NCBI GenBank assembly: GCA_005406025.1
Contig: BGZK01001379.1
Location: forward strand, 1 to 64,000
From: Eumeta japonica
Taxonomy: Eukaryota > Arthropoda > Insecta > Lepidoptera > Psychidae
Reading direction: 5' to 3'
DNA: 64,000 nt
Below, one piece after another: positions 1 through 12,736 of this stretch. Positions within the stretch are counted from its first letter, which is position 1. The number at the start of each line of letters is the position of its first letter. Made by a program: the position numbers and the translations under genes. The notes under the pieces were generated by a model. The model searched no databases. It was given only the letters and a program-made list of their open reading frames with translations, and was not told the DNA's origin.

Positions 1-3000
1 TTTTTGTAAAAAATATTCAGCACAAAAAACTAAAATACAGTAAGAGATTTTTTTTTTAATTTTAAAGAGATTTAGGAATTTCAAACACTCGCCATTTACC
101 GCGCTTCTTGGCGTGACATCAAAGTTTATGACAACAAACAACTAATCTATAAACAAATTGTAGAAGTTTTGTGCAGTCCATTGTATATTATACGATTATC
201 GTTGAACAAGCTGAAAAATTGACTTATAAATATTGTATTGTGCTTATGTGTAAAAATACAATAAGTAATGCGCCTGATAGTTTTTTTTCAACAATGTAAA
301 AGTATTAACTGATAATGTTGTATTTTAATAAATTTCACAAAGCTTGTATAGCACGTTGTTGATATAGACTTTGACGTCACACACGGCTACCGCTATTGGT
401 CAGATTGTCTGACCAATGATGTTGTGTTTCAATTACTTTGAATTTTTCACATTTTTTTGAACATTTTGATAATTATTTTCTTAATAAAAATTAATAACAT
501 TACAAAATATTAATAGAGATATAATGCTGAACCACAATATTTCACAAAAATAATTATTTAACCTTTACCTGCTTTATTCCCTATTGCATGGAACGGTGCA
601 ACATGCAAGAATAATGCAAAATTACGAGAAAATTAGGTTAAATGAAATAAAACATGTTTTCTACTAAAATTTGGCTAAATCCTACATTATAATATTTATC
701 TAGTTATTGAGTTTCTGTGTGCAAGCAACAATTATTTAGAATGGCTAAATTGGCGAGTACCAAGTGGCTAGTACCGAGTGAATTAGAATTAATATTTTTT
801 TTTGAATTTCAGTAGTCTATTTAAATATATGGAATGAAGTCGAGCAAAGATTAATGTGTTTACATTTAAAATACATTTTAAAAAATGTCACATGAGGTCA
901 GGCGGTTGAGACTCAAGCCAAATCTCAGACATCACCTCATGTAATTAATACATGCCCCCCTAATAATAATGGCAGCTACATAGCAATTTGATATGAATAC
1001 GTGTTTCGTTTTATACAATATGGGGTATATTGTATAAAATGAAGAAGATATTTTGCTGATAGAGCTAAACTTGTTTCATTAAAAACTTTAGCTAAAATTA
1101 TTGATCGTAAAATGTCAAATAACTTTTACATTTTTATTAATTTCCATTATAAGTTTTTATGTCCATTTGTATGTTGATGTATATTATCCATTGATCCTTA
1201 AAAAAGATAAGATGCACAGTCCCGCGTTTGAAAACGGCCTCGATAAATGAGTGCTAAAACAGACAGTTTAGCACTCTTGCATTCAGTATCGTTGTTTCGT
1301 TGCATCTTCTGTTACAACGTCGAAATGTTCTGTTAAAAAATGCAAAAATAACACAGAAACCTGATGGTATATCCAATTTTCAACAAGCATAATTTAGTTT
1401 ATTTATATTAGGTGCTCAATAATGTATTATAATGAGTATTTGAGAAGTATTTTGTATTTCTTCATTTAAAGTAGCATCGAAGGCTGAGATATAAACCAAC
1501 TTAAAAGAAATAGACCTAAGAAACACTGGTTTCATATTTCTTGCATTGTCACATTATTCAGTTGCTTAACAACAGAGACTCCTTTTGTATTATGAATGGG
1601 GTCGGTCACCTTTTTTTATTTATTATTTGTTTTATATTATATACAAATCTTAAAATTACCTCTAAAGGGTAATTGTACAATAGATTAAATCTATTCCAAA
1701 AAAAATTATGTTTATTATATTTGAATTTATTTTTTAGTAAATTGTATATAAGAATTATATTCATAAAAAATATGTTAATGTTTAGTGAATCGTCATATTA
1801 CTTCAGTATATAAATAATTAGAAAATTTCATATTACTATACACTATATACTAGAGTTATATACTAGATATTATCAAAGTCCTTTCATGGATATTTCACCA
1901 ACATGAAATTAAAGGTTCATATTACTTTTAATCTTAGGTGATTATTACATTGAGCTTTATTATGAAGAAAAATGTACTTTTAATGTAAATAATCCTTTTC
2001 ATACATTTAACTAAAAAACAATTATAGTAATTGAAAATAAAATTGAACCACTACACTGTTGTGATGATTATTTAAATAGAGGCAAAGGATTTTTTAATAT
2101 TTTTAGGGTTCAATGCATCTAAACGTGAAAGGAAATTCTTATATCTGAAGTCCCTTAACCTTTTGAGCGCGCAATTTTAATAGCACTTCCTACCGTCCCG
2201 TGCGCGGCTAATCTAGATGTGTCAATGCAATGCAAACCCTAATCAAAAACTTTGTAAAATAAACTGAAATGCTGATATTTATCATGTTCCTGTATTTTTT
2301 TTCGATGTGCAATTAGATTGTTATTAGCCATTAAATACTCACCTTGTTACAGACAGTATATTTTAATAGGAATATAATAGGTATATTGCGCAAACCAACT
2401 ACAATCACAAAGTTCAGTTTCACTGCACATTGATTCGATAAAATACACTATTTCTTCACATAAGCTAGATAACTCTGTCGTAATGTTATTATAGGTTTGA
2501 TAAATTTACATATACGATAGTAGAACTACATACTTTTATTAAAAAATGTACAAAACATGACCACGAAAATCGATAATAGCGTGCATACAATTCCTTGCTG
2601 ACCGTTATAAACCCGTGGTGATATAGTTGCGTTTAGTCTACCACAAGTCACAAAAAGATAAATTATTATTTATGAATAAAATAATTAAATAATTAAGTTC
2701 AAATATAATTAAATTTATTATTATTTTATTATTTTTAAATATTTTATTATTATTAAATATAAAAAATAATTAAATCAATATTATTCAATTAATTTACATA
2801 TAAAATAATAATAAATAAGTCATTATTTCTTTTTCATATGTCTTTATTATGAAATACTAATGGGAATTCTTTCCAGCTATCACTGCAAAATGCAATGACC
2901 GATTCGACCTTGGCCATATTCAACACTCCATTTTTTAAAATATGTAATAATTTCACAATAAAATTAAACTAAGATAAAACTATTATCACAATTTATCACT

Positions 3001-3276
3001 ACTAATTATTTAAAATGTTATAAATTATCTAAATAGTATATGAAATCAACACGTAAAGTAAAATTGTAACCGCCATTTTATACATCAAAACTGACAAAGA
3101 AAACTTAAATAAAAGTATGTACTTTACTATGCTACAAAGTATTCTACATATTTTTGATATATGTATATCAAAAGAAATCACTCGCGATTACTTTTACAAA
3201 GTGGGTTATTATAAACTGAAATACCGATAAACCGGCTACGACAGCGCCATCGCGAAGTGAATCGATTCAAAGATTC

Positions 3277-3323
3277 AAATATCTACCATTTGAATCGTAA
3301 AGCGATTCAAATGGTAGATATTT
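3277..3323. repeat. Perfect 21-bp hairpin, 5-nt loop
   Basis: The 21 bases from 3277 (AAATATCTACC...) are the exact reverse complement of 3303-3323, separated by TAAAG. It lies in presumed melted intron. Read directly from the sequence; function unknown. It may be a template-switch scar or a small MITE relic. Confidence 0.8.
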
Positions 3324-3880
3324 TTTTATTGTCTTATTTCCTAAAGAATGCAATTCGATTTCATATAAGAAACAAGTATAACCCAGAAATTTAAAGTGAA
3401 TTTTTAAATGTGAGGAAGTAGAGAACTATAAACATCGCGGCCTCGAATGAGGCCGAGTGCGCTCGACAAATTGGTGGATCTCACGGCTTCACCTGAGGCC
3501 GTACGCTGAAAACGTTAAAGCTGTAAAAAAATCAAGCTTTTAAGTCAATGTAATCAAAAAATGTAGCTAAAATATTGTTATATTCTATTCATATTTTGAA
3601 AAAACTCACGAGTAAATCAAAATATATAGGGTAATTCCCTTGCTCTAGAATTATTAAATTTTGCAAGAAAGGTCTCAGCACAAGTAAAAAAAAAAATCTA
3701 AAATTCAATATTTGTAGTTTATAAATATGAACAAAAAAATATGATTAATGGGGACCAATAGATGGGAGAACATTTATTAACTGCACACTGTAGAAACTTA
3801 AGGTTTTCAACAATTTGGATGGTTTTAAGAAAATTCGACATCATCCCCTAGTAATTTAGTCTATATTTTATTTTGATACT

Positions 3881-4085
3881 AGCATTTGCTCTGGGTTCGC
3901 ACATATTAGAAACGTGACTGGTAGCGGTATCTGAATTGAAAGTGGGATGGTAAGCAGAATTGAGAGCCAGGACCGGGACTAGTGTCGAAATCGAGTGTGA
4001 GACTGGGATTAAAATCTAGAGCGTGACCGAGATGGAAAGTAGGAACAGTATAGGAATCAGAATTGAAAGCAGAAATGAGAGATTG
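3881..4085 (-). mobile_element. Helitron-like 3' end with degenerate hexamer array
   Basis: On the minus strand the block ends in ...GCAAATGCTAGT, matching other ends in this window (26674, about 38207, about 61152). The interior is a loose ~6-bp repeat rich in GGGA, ATCG and GAATTG words. The block looks like a non-autonomous Helitron fragment with an internal simple repeat. No 5' TC terminus was located, so the true extent is unknown. Confidence 0.5.
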
Positions 4086-4781
4086 ATAGCAAAGTCGTTT
4101 AATATAAAAGATTAAAGAACACACTATGTTCATGCAGGCGCAGCCTGGGGCAAAAAGATAGTTTAGTTCATGTGTTTGTCTTATAAATGGTTTGAATGTG
4201 GAGGTGAATATGTACAACAATTATATGTATTCAAAATTGTAGATATTGCAAATAGAGTTTACATGATCTAGTTTAGAAAGTTACTTAAAACTTTATAAAA
4301 ATTAACAGTTTTTGCAAACATTTGTATTTACTCTTATTTTGCATTTTTAATACTGTGTAAAAGTCATATCATAGGTTTTTAAAGTATATATTTAATTTAT
4401 TAATGTTTGATATAATTTAAGAGCTATGTGATGAAATACATTGTAAAAGACAAAATTATTAAAATGAATTGGACCTATCTTTACAATAAAAAAATTTGGT
4501 CATTGTAACTAGAAAGTTTAACCGTCATTAAACTTTTGAGATAGAGAGTGGTGCAAAATTTGCCTAAAAAACTGACCTAACAAAAGTGAATCAAAATGTA
4601 TTTATTAGAAACAGCATCTCGAACAATGTGTCTGTAAGTGTCAATGACAATGCAATGGGGCTTGGTTTGTAGATGTAATGATTCTTATCCCTGCTTTGGA
4701 AAATTTTGGAGTTGCATGATGTTATTGATGATGTAAATTAACTTAAAAGTTTTATTAGACTGTTATTGTTTTTTCTTTTAG

Positions 4782-5681
4782 GAACAAGAGATGCTTTTAA
4801 ACGAGTTGCGAGCTGCAGGCTTCTTCGACGTGTTCGAGTTGAACGTGAGCGAAGAGAGTGCAAATACCGAGAGTGCGGTCGGGCCCCGCACTCCTCACGT
4901 CACCTGGGGCTGTTTCCTTTGCAATCATCCGGAGCGCGCGATTGGGTTTTTAGCCGCAGACGGCCAACCGGTGATAGAAGGACAGCTGAAGGAGAAGAAG
5001 GGCCGCTGGCGATTGTTCAGACGTTGGCGCACTAGGTATTTTACGCTGTCGGGCGCACATCTCTCGTGTAAGGGATCGGTAAGTGAACATTATTTTCACT
5101 GACTCATGCTCAAAGCATAAAGTAAATGACATTTTTTTCAAAGTTATGCTCTTTCTACATTTGGACTCCACGCACAATAACAAACATTACTCTGTTGTTA
5201 GGATGTTTATTATGAATTACAGAGATATTGCAATGACCAAATAAAGCGACCGTATGTGATATTTGGATTTCCAGTGAAAAAACAAGACAAAATAATTTGT
5301 TAGTAAATAAAGAATGTTGAATGCAATTACTTTCTTTATGATTTGGGCAGCCATGTTATATTGACAATATTGTAACTATATAAACAATAACATAGAACAT
5401 TTTTATTCAGTGATTATTTATATTGTTCGTAGAGTGGCGGGGAAAGTATCGATATTCACCAGATCAGATCGGTGAAGGTGTCGCGCGGGGCGCGCAATAT
5501 CCCCAAAGCTTTTGAAATATTTACTCGCGATCAAACCCTCATCTTGAAACCCAAAGATGGTAAAAATGCAGAGGAATGGGTACAGTGTTTGAGCATTGCG
5601 GTGGCGCACTCGCAGGCGCGTGATCCACCTGCGAAAGCCAACAGCCTTCCCGAACGCGGTATAGCTCTCAGAAATTTATAG
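4782..5681 (+). CDS. melt: Melted/VEPH1, C-terminal PH domain (partial)
   Basis: Two exons, 4782-5078 and 5433-5681, are joined by a phase-0 intron; 181 residues lie in the window and the N-terminus is off its left edge. The acceptor before 4782 is TTTTCTTTTAG and the donor after 5078 is GTAAGT. The protein has a classic PH domain: [17 protein letters not shown], then TRYFTLSG, then [19 protein letters not shown] and a final helix NAEEWVQCL. The order and wording match the C-terminus of Melted/VEPH1. In Drosophila, Melted binds membrane phosphoinositides through this PH domain and tunes insulin/TOR/FoxO and Hippo-related signalling at the plasma membrane. The basic [14 protein letters not shown] loop is the expected lipid-binding strand pair. 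The stop is TAG after ALRNL. The family assignment is strong; only the last part of the gene is visible. Confidence 0.9.
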
Positions 5682-8634
5682 GCTTAGCATTCAAAATAAT
5701 AGCACAACATAAAAAATTACTAAAACAAATTGCAATTTTTTTTAGTTCTGTGTTTAATTAATTTTAACATTTTCATACTTTTAAAGTCTTTATCATTGCA
5801 TATCTCTTCATCTTTATGCGTGTGATCAGTAAACATTTATAGTTGTTATTAATTTATAACTGAAGAAAAAACGCATTTATAAAAATTGAGTTTTTTATTC
5901 TTGAATTTAATTATCTACACTTTTTCACTTATGTTCAACATCTAAGGAATTCAATTCTCTTCTAGCTACAAATATTAAAATTTGCAATTTGAATATGATA
6001 GTGCTTCAAAATTATATAAAATCAAATTTATCATGTAATTTACTTTTCGAAGATTTGGAGATTGTATTTGTCATAGACTGCTCAAAGTGACTGATTTAAG
6101 ACTCACTGTAGTAATTTTAATAGATAGAGTATGAATGTGATTCGTAACATTGCGTCCATCGATTGCCAAACTAGAATTAAGTATATTGAAATGCTCAGAA
6201 TTTGTTTTAGGAGTTGTGTGATCGATCACATTCCTTTTGTTATTGTAATTTAACACATTAAGCTATAGCATTAGTTGTGTTCAAATAATTGATTTGTTAA
6301 AAAATATACCTAGTTGGAGGCTGTTTGTTACCATGGTGCCTTAATGATGTGATAAAATCTGCATGATTCTAACAAAATGAAAAGTACAATGATAGCTGTC
6401 TATTTGGATTTATGTTTGTTAGAGCAGTTTAAATGTGTTTAATTTGCAAATGCTGTATATAAAAGTAAAATCAGTCTTTGGAAAAGCTTGAAGACTGGTT
6501 GGTCACTGGTCATCAACTATAGTTTTTAGAGTTTAATTAAGTAATCATCTATTGAAATCAAACAAATGTACTCAAATATTTAAGCATTATACACTGAGTA
6601 AGCCTCCAGCCGAAGCTGTGTTCTATATAATAATTTAATTAGTAAGTAAGTGAAACATTTCTATTTCTGTAGATATTTATAAAGTTTTTTGTTTATATTA
6701 ATGTTTGAATCAAAGCATTGAAGATATTTAAATATGCATTTGAACATATTGACAATGTAATTAATAATTTTAGTTCTATATTCTATAAATGAATATATAT
6801 AATATTTGAAAGCTAACATAATATTGCTTTGTTATTATTGTTTTATTATTTTCTTATTATAATGTGACAATAGATTCATTGTTTTTCACAATTTCTTATA
6901 TACCAAATAATGAGTGTTATCTGTTAACATTTGCATATTTTTATTAAGGTGCTTATAAATCATGTATGAAATTAGTACTTATAGTACATAATGTACAACA
7001 AAAGCTGGTATTATTTTATCTTCTTATAAAAATTTGTACTTAACATTCCAATATTGCATTATTAAAATGTATTTGTCTATTGCAGGGTATTTATTAATAT
7101 TAAATTATAAAATAAAAAGCACATTTATAGTCATTATTTCTTTGTTATGTAAAGAGATATTATTGTGTTGTGTATTAGTCGTACCTGTATCTTATCTATG
7201 TAATGTTATTAACAATTTTGACTTGGAAATAGCTCAAGATTATGTACAGAAATATAGAAAATATTTACAGTTTTTTATATTGTTGTTAAGTTTTGCTTCC
7301 TCTATTTAAACATGTTTCAAAAATTTGGTGCTAAACATTAATTAATATTTCAAAATATATGCTTCTTCACGTCCCAGTGCAAATTACAAAATATATTTGA
7401 CAGTTATCCATTACTTCATCCAATAGTTATGCGTTTTTGCACTGCTATGGCACTTGTACTTAAATATATACTTATTTATTATTTATGTTTGTTTTATTAT
7501 ATAATAAGAACTATTCCACTGCCGCATTCTATAATTGCCAGATCTAAGGCACGTTACGTTTGATTAGTGCCAAGACCGGTATCTGTTCCGCAACCAGAAT
7601 CGTGCTCCTGAATCTTTCCATTAGTCATAACATCATTTAAAATCATTGAAGTGAGAAATACCATTTAAAGGGCCTATAACGCCACGTGGTCGACTGTGTA
7701 AAAGTCAAATTTTCAAATACAAAATAGATGAAGCAAAAAAGGTTAACATAAAGTTTAACCATGAATATCGATTTGTCAAATGGTATCATAGCAGTAATTA
7801 TATGGACAATGATTCCAGATTTTCTCATTTTGTGCAATTAATAGAACAAGCATACAAATCCATGTTTGCGCGCACGCTTGTTTTTGCAAACATTTTAATA
7901 TTTCTAAATTCTACACAATGTGCAATTTGATACAATGATTAATCCAAACTTGATTTAGACGTCCGGCTTATTAACGTCTTAACAATCAAATAATATTTTG
8001 GTTTATTTTCAGTAATTATTCTATGATGGTGTAATTCATTCCGTAATAAATAATGTTTCCATTTATTTTTTTTTATTGATAACACTTTATTTCGTTAACT
8101 AACACATAATTATCTGTTGTTTTATTTACTTCGACAGTGATACATCATTAGTGAACGTATATATCAGTTCGTGGCATAGCGTACGTACCAATGACAATTT
8201 CGAAAATTTAAAAAAAAAATACATAAATTCTAAAACACATTTTAAGATCCTTATCGTTCTGAAAAGCTACTTCTATATAATTTACTTTATAACACTGACT
8301 ACTAATTTCCATTCATAAACGAAAGTGACAATTATGTCACAGATGTTAGTCAACATAAAATGTGTAAAACTGTATGGATGTGTAGCGGCCAAAACATAAA
8401 ACAATTTGTAGTTGTGTGAGTGTGCACCTCTAGAAAGGGTCCGCCACCTGGACAGTTTATTTTTGTAGTAACTTTCACATCGCTGCTCCCGCTCTCACTC
8501 TCGTACCGCGTGTAGTGCGCCTTCGGTCACATCCTCACTCTTGGTTTATTCCAATCTTGTTGTATTTTTAAGTAAACTGAATTAAAACATTCTTAATATT
8601 TTCCTTAGAAAATAGGAATTTCTATTGAACTTTT

Positions 8635-9690
8635 AACTGTGGAACCCTAAAAATAAAGTAGGCTACATTATTTTCCTTGGGTAAGCTATTATAAACCAAA
8701 TTTCAATGAAATCGCTCAAATTATAAGGGTGCTCGTTAACCTCACAAAACTCAACTACGGAATCAAAGCCACTCTAAACGCTCTTTCTCTGCTATAAGAA
8801 CAACTTTGCAAATTTCAACTAAATTGGTAAGGATGCTATAAGAGTTCTTACTCTAAAGGATACTCACGGAAAGCTATAATTTGTATTCCGCATGTTTAGT
8901 TTCCAGCTATTTCAATACTAAATTTCATTTAAATTAGTAAGAGTATAAAGAGTCCGTAGTAACTTACATGAAACCCTTAAAATGTATTTTATATATATGT
9001 ACCTTTTCATTAGTTTTCAAATACATTATAGCAAATTTTATTGAAATCGATTAAATTATATGGGCTTTTAGTCATATTACAGAACCCTAAAAAGATTGTA
9101 TTTCTTTATATTAATCTTTAGTTATCTTTATACCAAGTTTTATTGTAATCTGTAAAACTAAATGGGTTCATGATTAATTTTACGGAACCCCATGAAATCA
9201 TATATCCATTTCAGCTACCTCCACATAAAATTGTATTGAAGTCAGTTAAATTATTAAGGTTTTTTAGCAATTGAAAGGAACCCCAAACACGTCATATATG
9301 CTTTTATTGATTTCCACTTAACTCCCGATTAAATTTTATCTAAAACAGTAAAACTATAAGAATTCTTAATGATTCTTATCGTGCTCCAAAATATATGGTA
9401 TATGTTTTCATTAGTTTCCAGCTAACTCCCTACTTAATTTTATATGAAATCGGTAAAACTAAAAAGGTTTTCAGTAAATCTCACAGAACCCTAAAATTAT
9501 ATCATATATACCTTTATCGGCTTCCAGCCAACTCCCTACTAAAGTCTATCTAAGTCGCTATAACTATAAAAGTTCATATTGATTCTCAGGGAACCCTAAA
9601 ATGTATCGTATATCCTTTCATTAGTATATCCATACTAAACATTATTGAAATTGTAAGTTTTTAGTAATGCAGGAAACGCTAAAAATAATT
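8635..9690. repeat. Degenerate tandem array, period about 105 bp
   Basis: The phrase GAACCCTAAAA or close variants recurs near 8642, 8967, 9083, 9186, 9280, 9487, 9590 and 9672. The gaps are about 105 bp or small multiples. Each unit also carries a CCAGCTAACTCCCTACTAAA-like part and an AAAACTATAAG-like part, strongest from 9300 to 9620. About ten units are recognisable and they are considerably diverged from one another, so this is an old minisatellite. It runs directly into a Helitron-like end at about 9715, so it may be internal to such an element. Confidence 0.7.
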
Positions 9691-9714
9691 CAAAACATTG
9701 ATAATTTACATTGT

Positions 9715-9860
9715 AGATAGCTTTCGCCCGCAGTTTCACCCGTGTGGACATAGAATGACTTTCTACAAATTTAATATCGACTGATGACATATTTCCATCA
9801 TGTCCCGATCCTGCTCCTCGGTTTCGATCCTGTTCATGATTTCGATCTAGGTTTCTCCTT
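9715..9860 (-). mobile_element. Helitron-like end plus hexamer array
   Basis: The plus strand reads AGCTTTCGCCCGCAGTTTCA, the complement of a ...TGCGGGCGAAAGCT end; the terminal CTAG is mutated here. It is followed by GACATAGAATGAC and then a degenerate array of TCCCGATCC / TTTCGATCC words. The same order of end followed by array occurs at 3881 and, on the other strand, at 38207 and 61152. This is probably a decayed non-autonomous copy. Confidence 0.5.
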
Positions 9861-12171
9861 CACCTTCGACGCCCATGAATTATCACATTTTTAAGTCTTG
9901 TTCAATTTTTACACAGAACCCCTAAACGATTCCGAAATAAATAGTTCCCTAAACGTAGGCGCAGTTGTTTTACGTACAAGTAAAAGTCGCAAATGAAGTG
10001 GTTCAGCTGTCTCGAAGATACACCGGACAAATGGCCAAACAGGCAGACAAAAAAATTAAAAGGATTAATTTTTTTTATATACACCTCCTCCTAATAATTA
10101 TGAACACAACAAAAAAAGAATACAAGCAAATCGGTTCAGCCATTTTCAAGCAATGATTTTACATACAAGCGGAATTGTATCTTTATTTATATAGATAAAT
10201 CGAAATACGTATTACATACAATCTTAACTATTTGAATAAAATATTTTTATGTAAGTAATTAAAAATGCGCAGCGGAAAGCGCTCGATTTACATCCATGAT
10301 TTGACGGTTCAAATACATTAGAGATTTTTTTTAGCACTAGAGCGCTTAGTAAACTTGAGTAAACTCACAAAATATTGACATATGCACTCAAAATATGCAT
10401 GTAAAAAGTAATGACATATGCACACGCATGCTATAGCGTTTTGCGCAACACAACTACACCCTCTCGCAACCAACGGCACAATTTTCTATATATTCATATT
10501 CACTTATGGGCACACTGACGCGCGTCGAACGAATAAAGTTCCGGTGTGTAATTTAATGAATCCTTAAATACCACGACATAATCGACTTTGCCGAAGATAT
10601 AATTACCTATGTTCATATTTTTTTTGGATTCCGTATATTAAAATTTAAATAGGAAAAGAAGTCATAATTGAGCTGTTTTTATTTACTTATACGTAAAAAA
10701 CGCAATGTGGGTTTGTAGCGCATGTAATGATTAATCGCTTTAGTGAAAGACATAATAATAAGGCACTTTCATTTGCTTTACTGCAAACGCGAAACCTCCT
10801 TTTAGATATATTGGTGAACTTCAAATCTTGTTAAAAATATGTAGACAAGACAAATTTAAGCTGTAAGTCTTCGTCAATTTTGTAGAACAACTTTTCCATA
10901 ACGAATTGTGAAATTCGGTCTGCAATAATTTATCACAAAGTAACTTAATATTATTAACCGCATATCTTGTTTTATGCATTTTTATATCACGTAATTTAAA
11001 GGCCTTATAAGTACTCATTATTTTTTACTGTCGAAAGTACAGATATGCAGAATACATAAATGTTAGTTTCAAATGTTATGATGTAAGATACGCTATAATA
11101 TATTCATTAATTGTATTAAAAAAAATCACTTATATACAATCTCTTTATTGCAGGCTATTAAAAAAACTGATTGATTGTAAAAACTTGTCCTTGCGGTAGG
11201 GTAATTAGATCGCTATCAAAATTAAGACTATATTTTATTTGTGTGCACAGATTAGGTTTATGCGCAAGTGCGCGCGTTCGAACCATATGTATGACGCACG
11301 GCTAGCCTTTCATATTCAACATATATATTTTTTTATTTCGTACCTTTCTTATGTTGCGTTAACTCTACATTCCACTAATACCATCAGTCGCAAGATGAAA
11401 CTGTCTTAAAATTTCGAATTTCGGCATCGAAATACATTATTTTCTATAAAGCTGTTTGTGCTCTTATAAAATAAAATTGTAAGCAGTATTGCATAAATGA
11501 AATGTTCACTTCTATAAAGAAAAACTGTTCTGCCAGCAATTCTATGTTTTTTGGAAAAAATTTAGATTAGTTCCATGAGACAAGAGGCCCAACTTTTTAT
11601 TCAAGTGTCAGAAGCCTTTTATTCAAAATTGAACTTGGCAAACTTAAAGTTTGCTATGTATTGACATTATTACAATTTTATTATATTCAAATAAAATAAT
11701 ACGCTTATAATCAATGTTAATAAAAATTTAACATAAGTCATCTTGTTTGCTGATTGTGTCTTCATCTTTAAATAGCAACATTGATTATAATATATGTATC
11801 CGTTGAAAATCCTTTAAATTATATTTCTGAATATTTACTGTTTATGTGCACAAAAAAGCAGTGGATAACTCTTAATAATCAATTAACACAAGAAACAAAT
11901 ATGTCTAGTTTGTTTTCCAGTTAGCTGTTAAAGTATGACCAATCTAACAAAAGTTAGAAAGGAGATGTTTCATATCCGGCCTACACGTTGTGCATATCTT
12001 ACAAAATTAAATAAACCATTAATTAAAATTGCAAGTTTTGAAGGTTTTATTTTTGTACAAAAACATTATTCATATTATAAAATATGTTCCAGTGTGTTAT
12101 ATTTTGAATTATGATTTTATAACATTTGTTGAAACTTAAATATGCTTAAATCAACATAAGTCTATACTTAA

Positions 12172-12264
12172 GGGTGAGTATTTTCGGCGGAAGGAAATGC
12201 AGTCATACAAAGACAAAGAATGCACTTGGATGACTATTCCTTTGTTCGCTGGAGATGCTCGCCC
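12172..12264 (+). ncRNA. Candidate pre-miRNA-like hairpin
   Basis: A 93-nt fold-back. The lower stem 12172-12189 pairs with 12247-12264 over all 18 positions: 13 Watson-Crick pairs and 5 that become G-U pairs only if the plus strand is the RNA (they would be A-C on the other strand). A bulged middle segment follows, then an upper stem 12201-12212 with 12225-12235 (AGTCATACAAAG against CTTGGATGACT) and a loop of about 12 nt. Size, arm length and loop fit an insect miRNA precursor. I do not recognise a mature miRNA in it. It lies downstream of the likely DUSP19 polyadenylation region, on the opposite strand. Confidence 0.55.
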
Positions 12265-12736
12265 GTGAATATTTATTGTCACTGATATCATCTTTATTTA
12301 ATAAATTAAATATTGCCTATAATTTTGTGTTCAATAACTTTACATAAAAAAAAAAAACTAAACTAAAATACCTCAAAATTATAATCAATACATAAAGTTT
12401 ATTAATGGCGTTTTTAGACGTGTACAAGGTGCAAGCCAGAGCTCCATATGTTCATTAAACAACTCCTTTCTTAAATATCTGTAACTATACATTCAAAGTT
12501 GCAATTTATAAAGATGTCATACAAGTTTAACTTATGTTTATCAATGTTTCATTGATGGAACACAGCTGTAAGTCTGAAGCACTCACAATGATAAGTCTTC
12601 TATTGCCAATCTTATGAATAAAGCTTTAAACTAAATAGTTACGAACAGCAGTGACTATCAGTAAACTAAAGGCTATTTCCATTCTCATACAGTAAATATA
12701 TAATTACTGATGTTCATACAATAACATTAAGATTCC
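12265..12736 (-). other. DUSP19 3' flank / 3' UTR
   Basis: AT-rich sequence after the DUSP19 stop on the minus strand. The complement of TTTATT near 12398 gives an AATAAA suited to ending the PUSL1-DUSP19 transcript. No open frame or repeat was recognised. Confidence 0.5.

Larger units (their letters stand above)
1..4781. other. Probable melted intron, no exon recognised
   Basis: The 3' exons of melted begin at 4782, so this stretch is most simply an intron of that gene or its upstream flank. I found no exon bounded by good splice sites with recognisable coding content. It is very AT-rich, with an almost pure A/T stretch around 2655-2830. It holds small fold-backs (about 393-416 and 1249-1276), a perfect hairpin at 3277-3323 and a Helitron-like end with a degenerate hexamer array at about 3881-4085, listed separately. 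The minus-strand open frame at 3906-4220 is produced by that array and is not a gene. Confidence 0.55.
5682..12171. other. melted 3' UTR and intergenic, repeat-bearing
   Basis: After the melted stop there is AT-rich sequence with several AATAAA-like signals (for example near 7110) and no second recognisable gene. Short open frames such as 7034-7309 are hydrophobic, AT-driven and without splice or domain support. About 8635-9690 is a tandem array and about 9715-9860 a Helitron-like end, both listed separately. A GC-richer patch around 8450-8540 resembles a promoter or repeat fragment, but no transcript start could be assigned. Confidence 0.5.

Noticed and set aside
3906..4220. 104-residue minus-strand frame
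   Set aside because: It overlaps the same type of array and a Helitron-like end; no protein family recognised.
7034..7309. 91-residue hydrophobic open frame after melted
   Set aside because: Composition is explained by AT-rich codons; no family motif, no splice context, and it lies in probable 3' UTR.
12241..12264. TTTGTTCG at 12241 resembling the miR-375 seed region
   Set aside because: It falls at the base of the hairpin rather than next to the loop, and the sequence after the first eight bases needs a four-base insertion to resemble miR-375.
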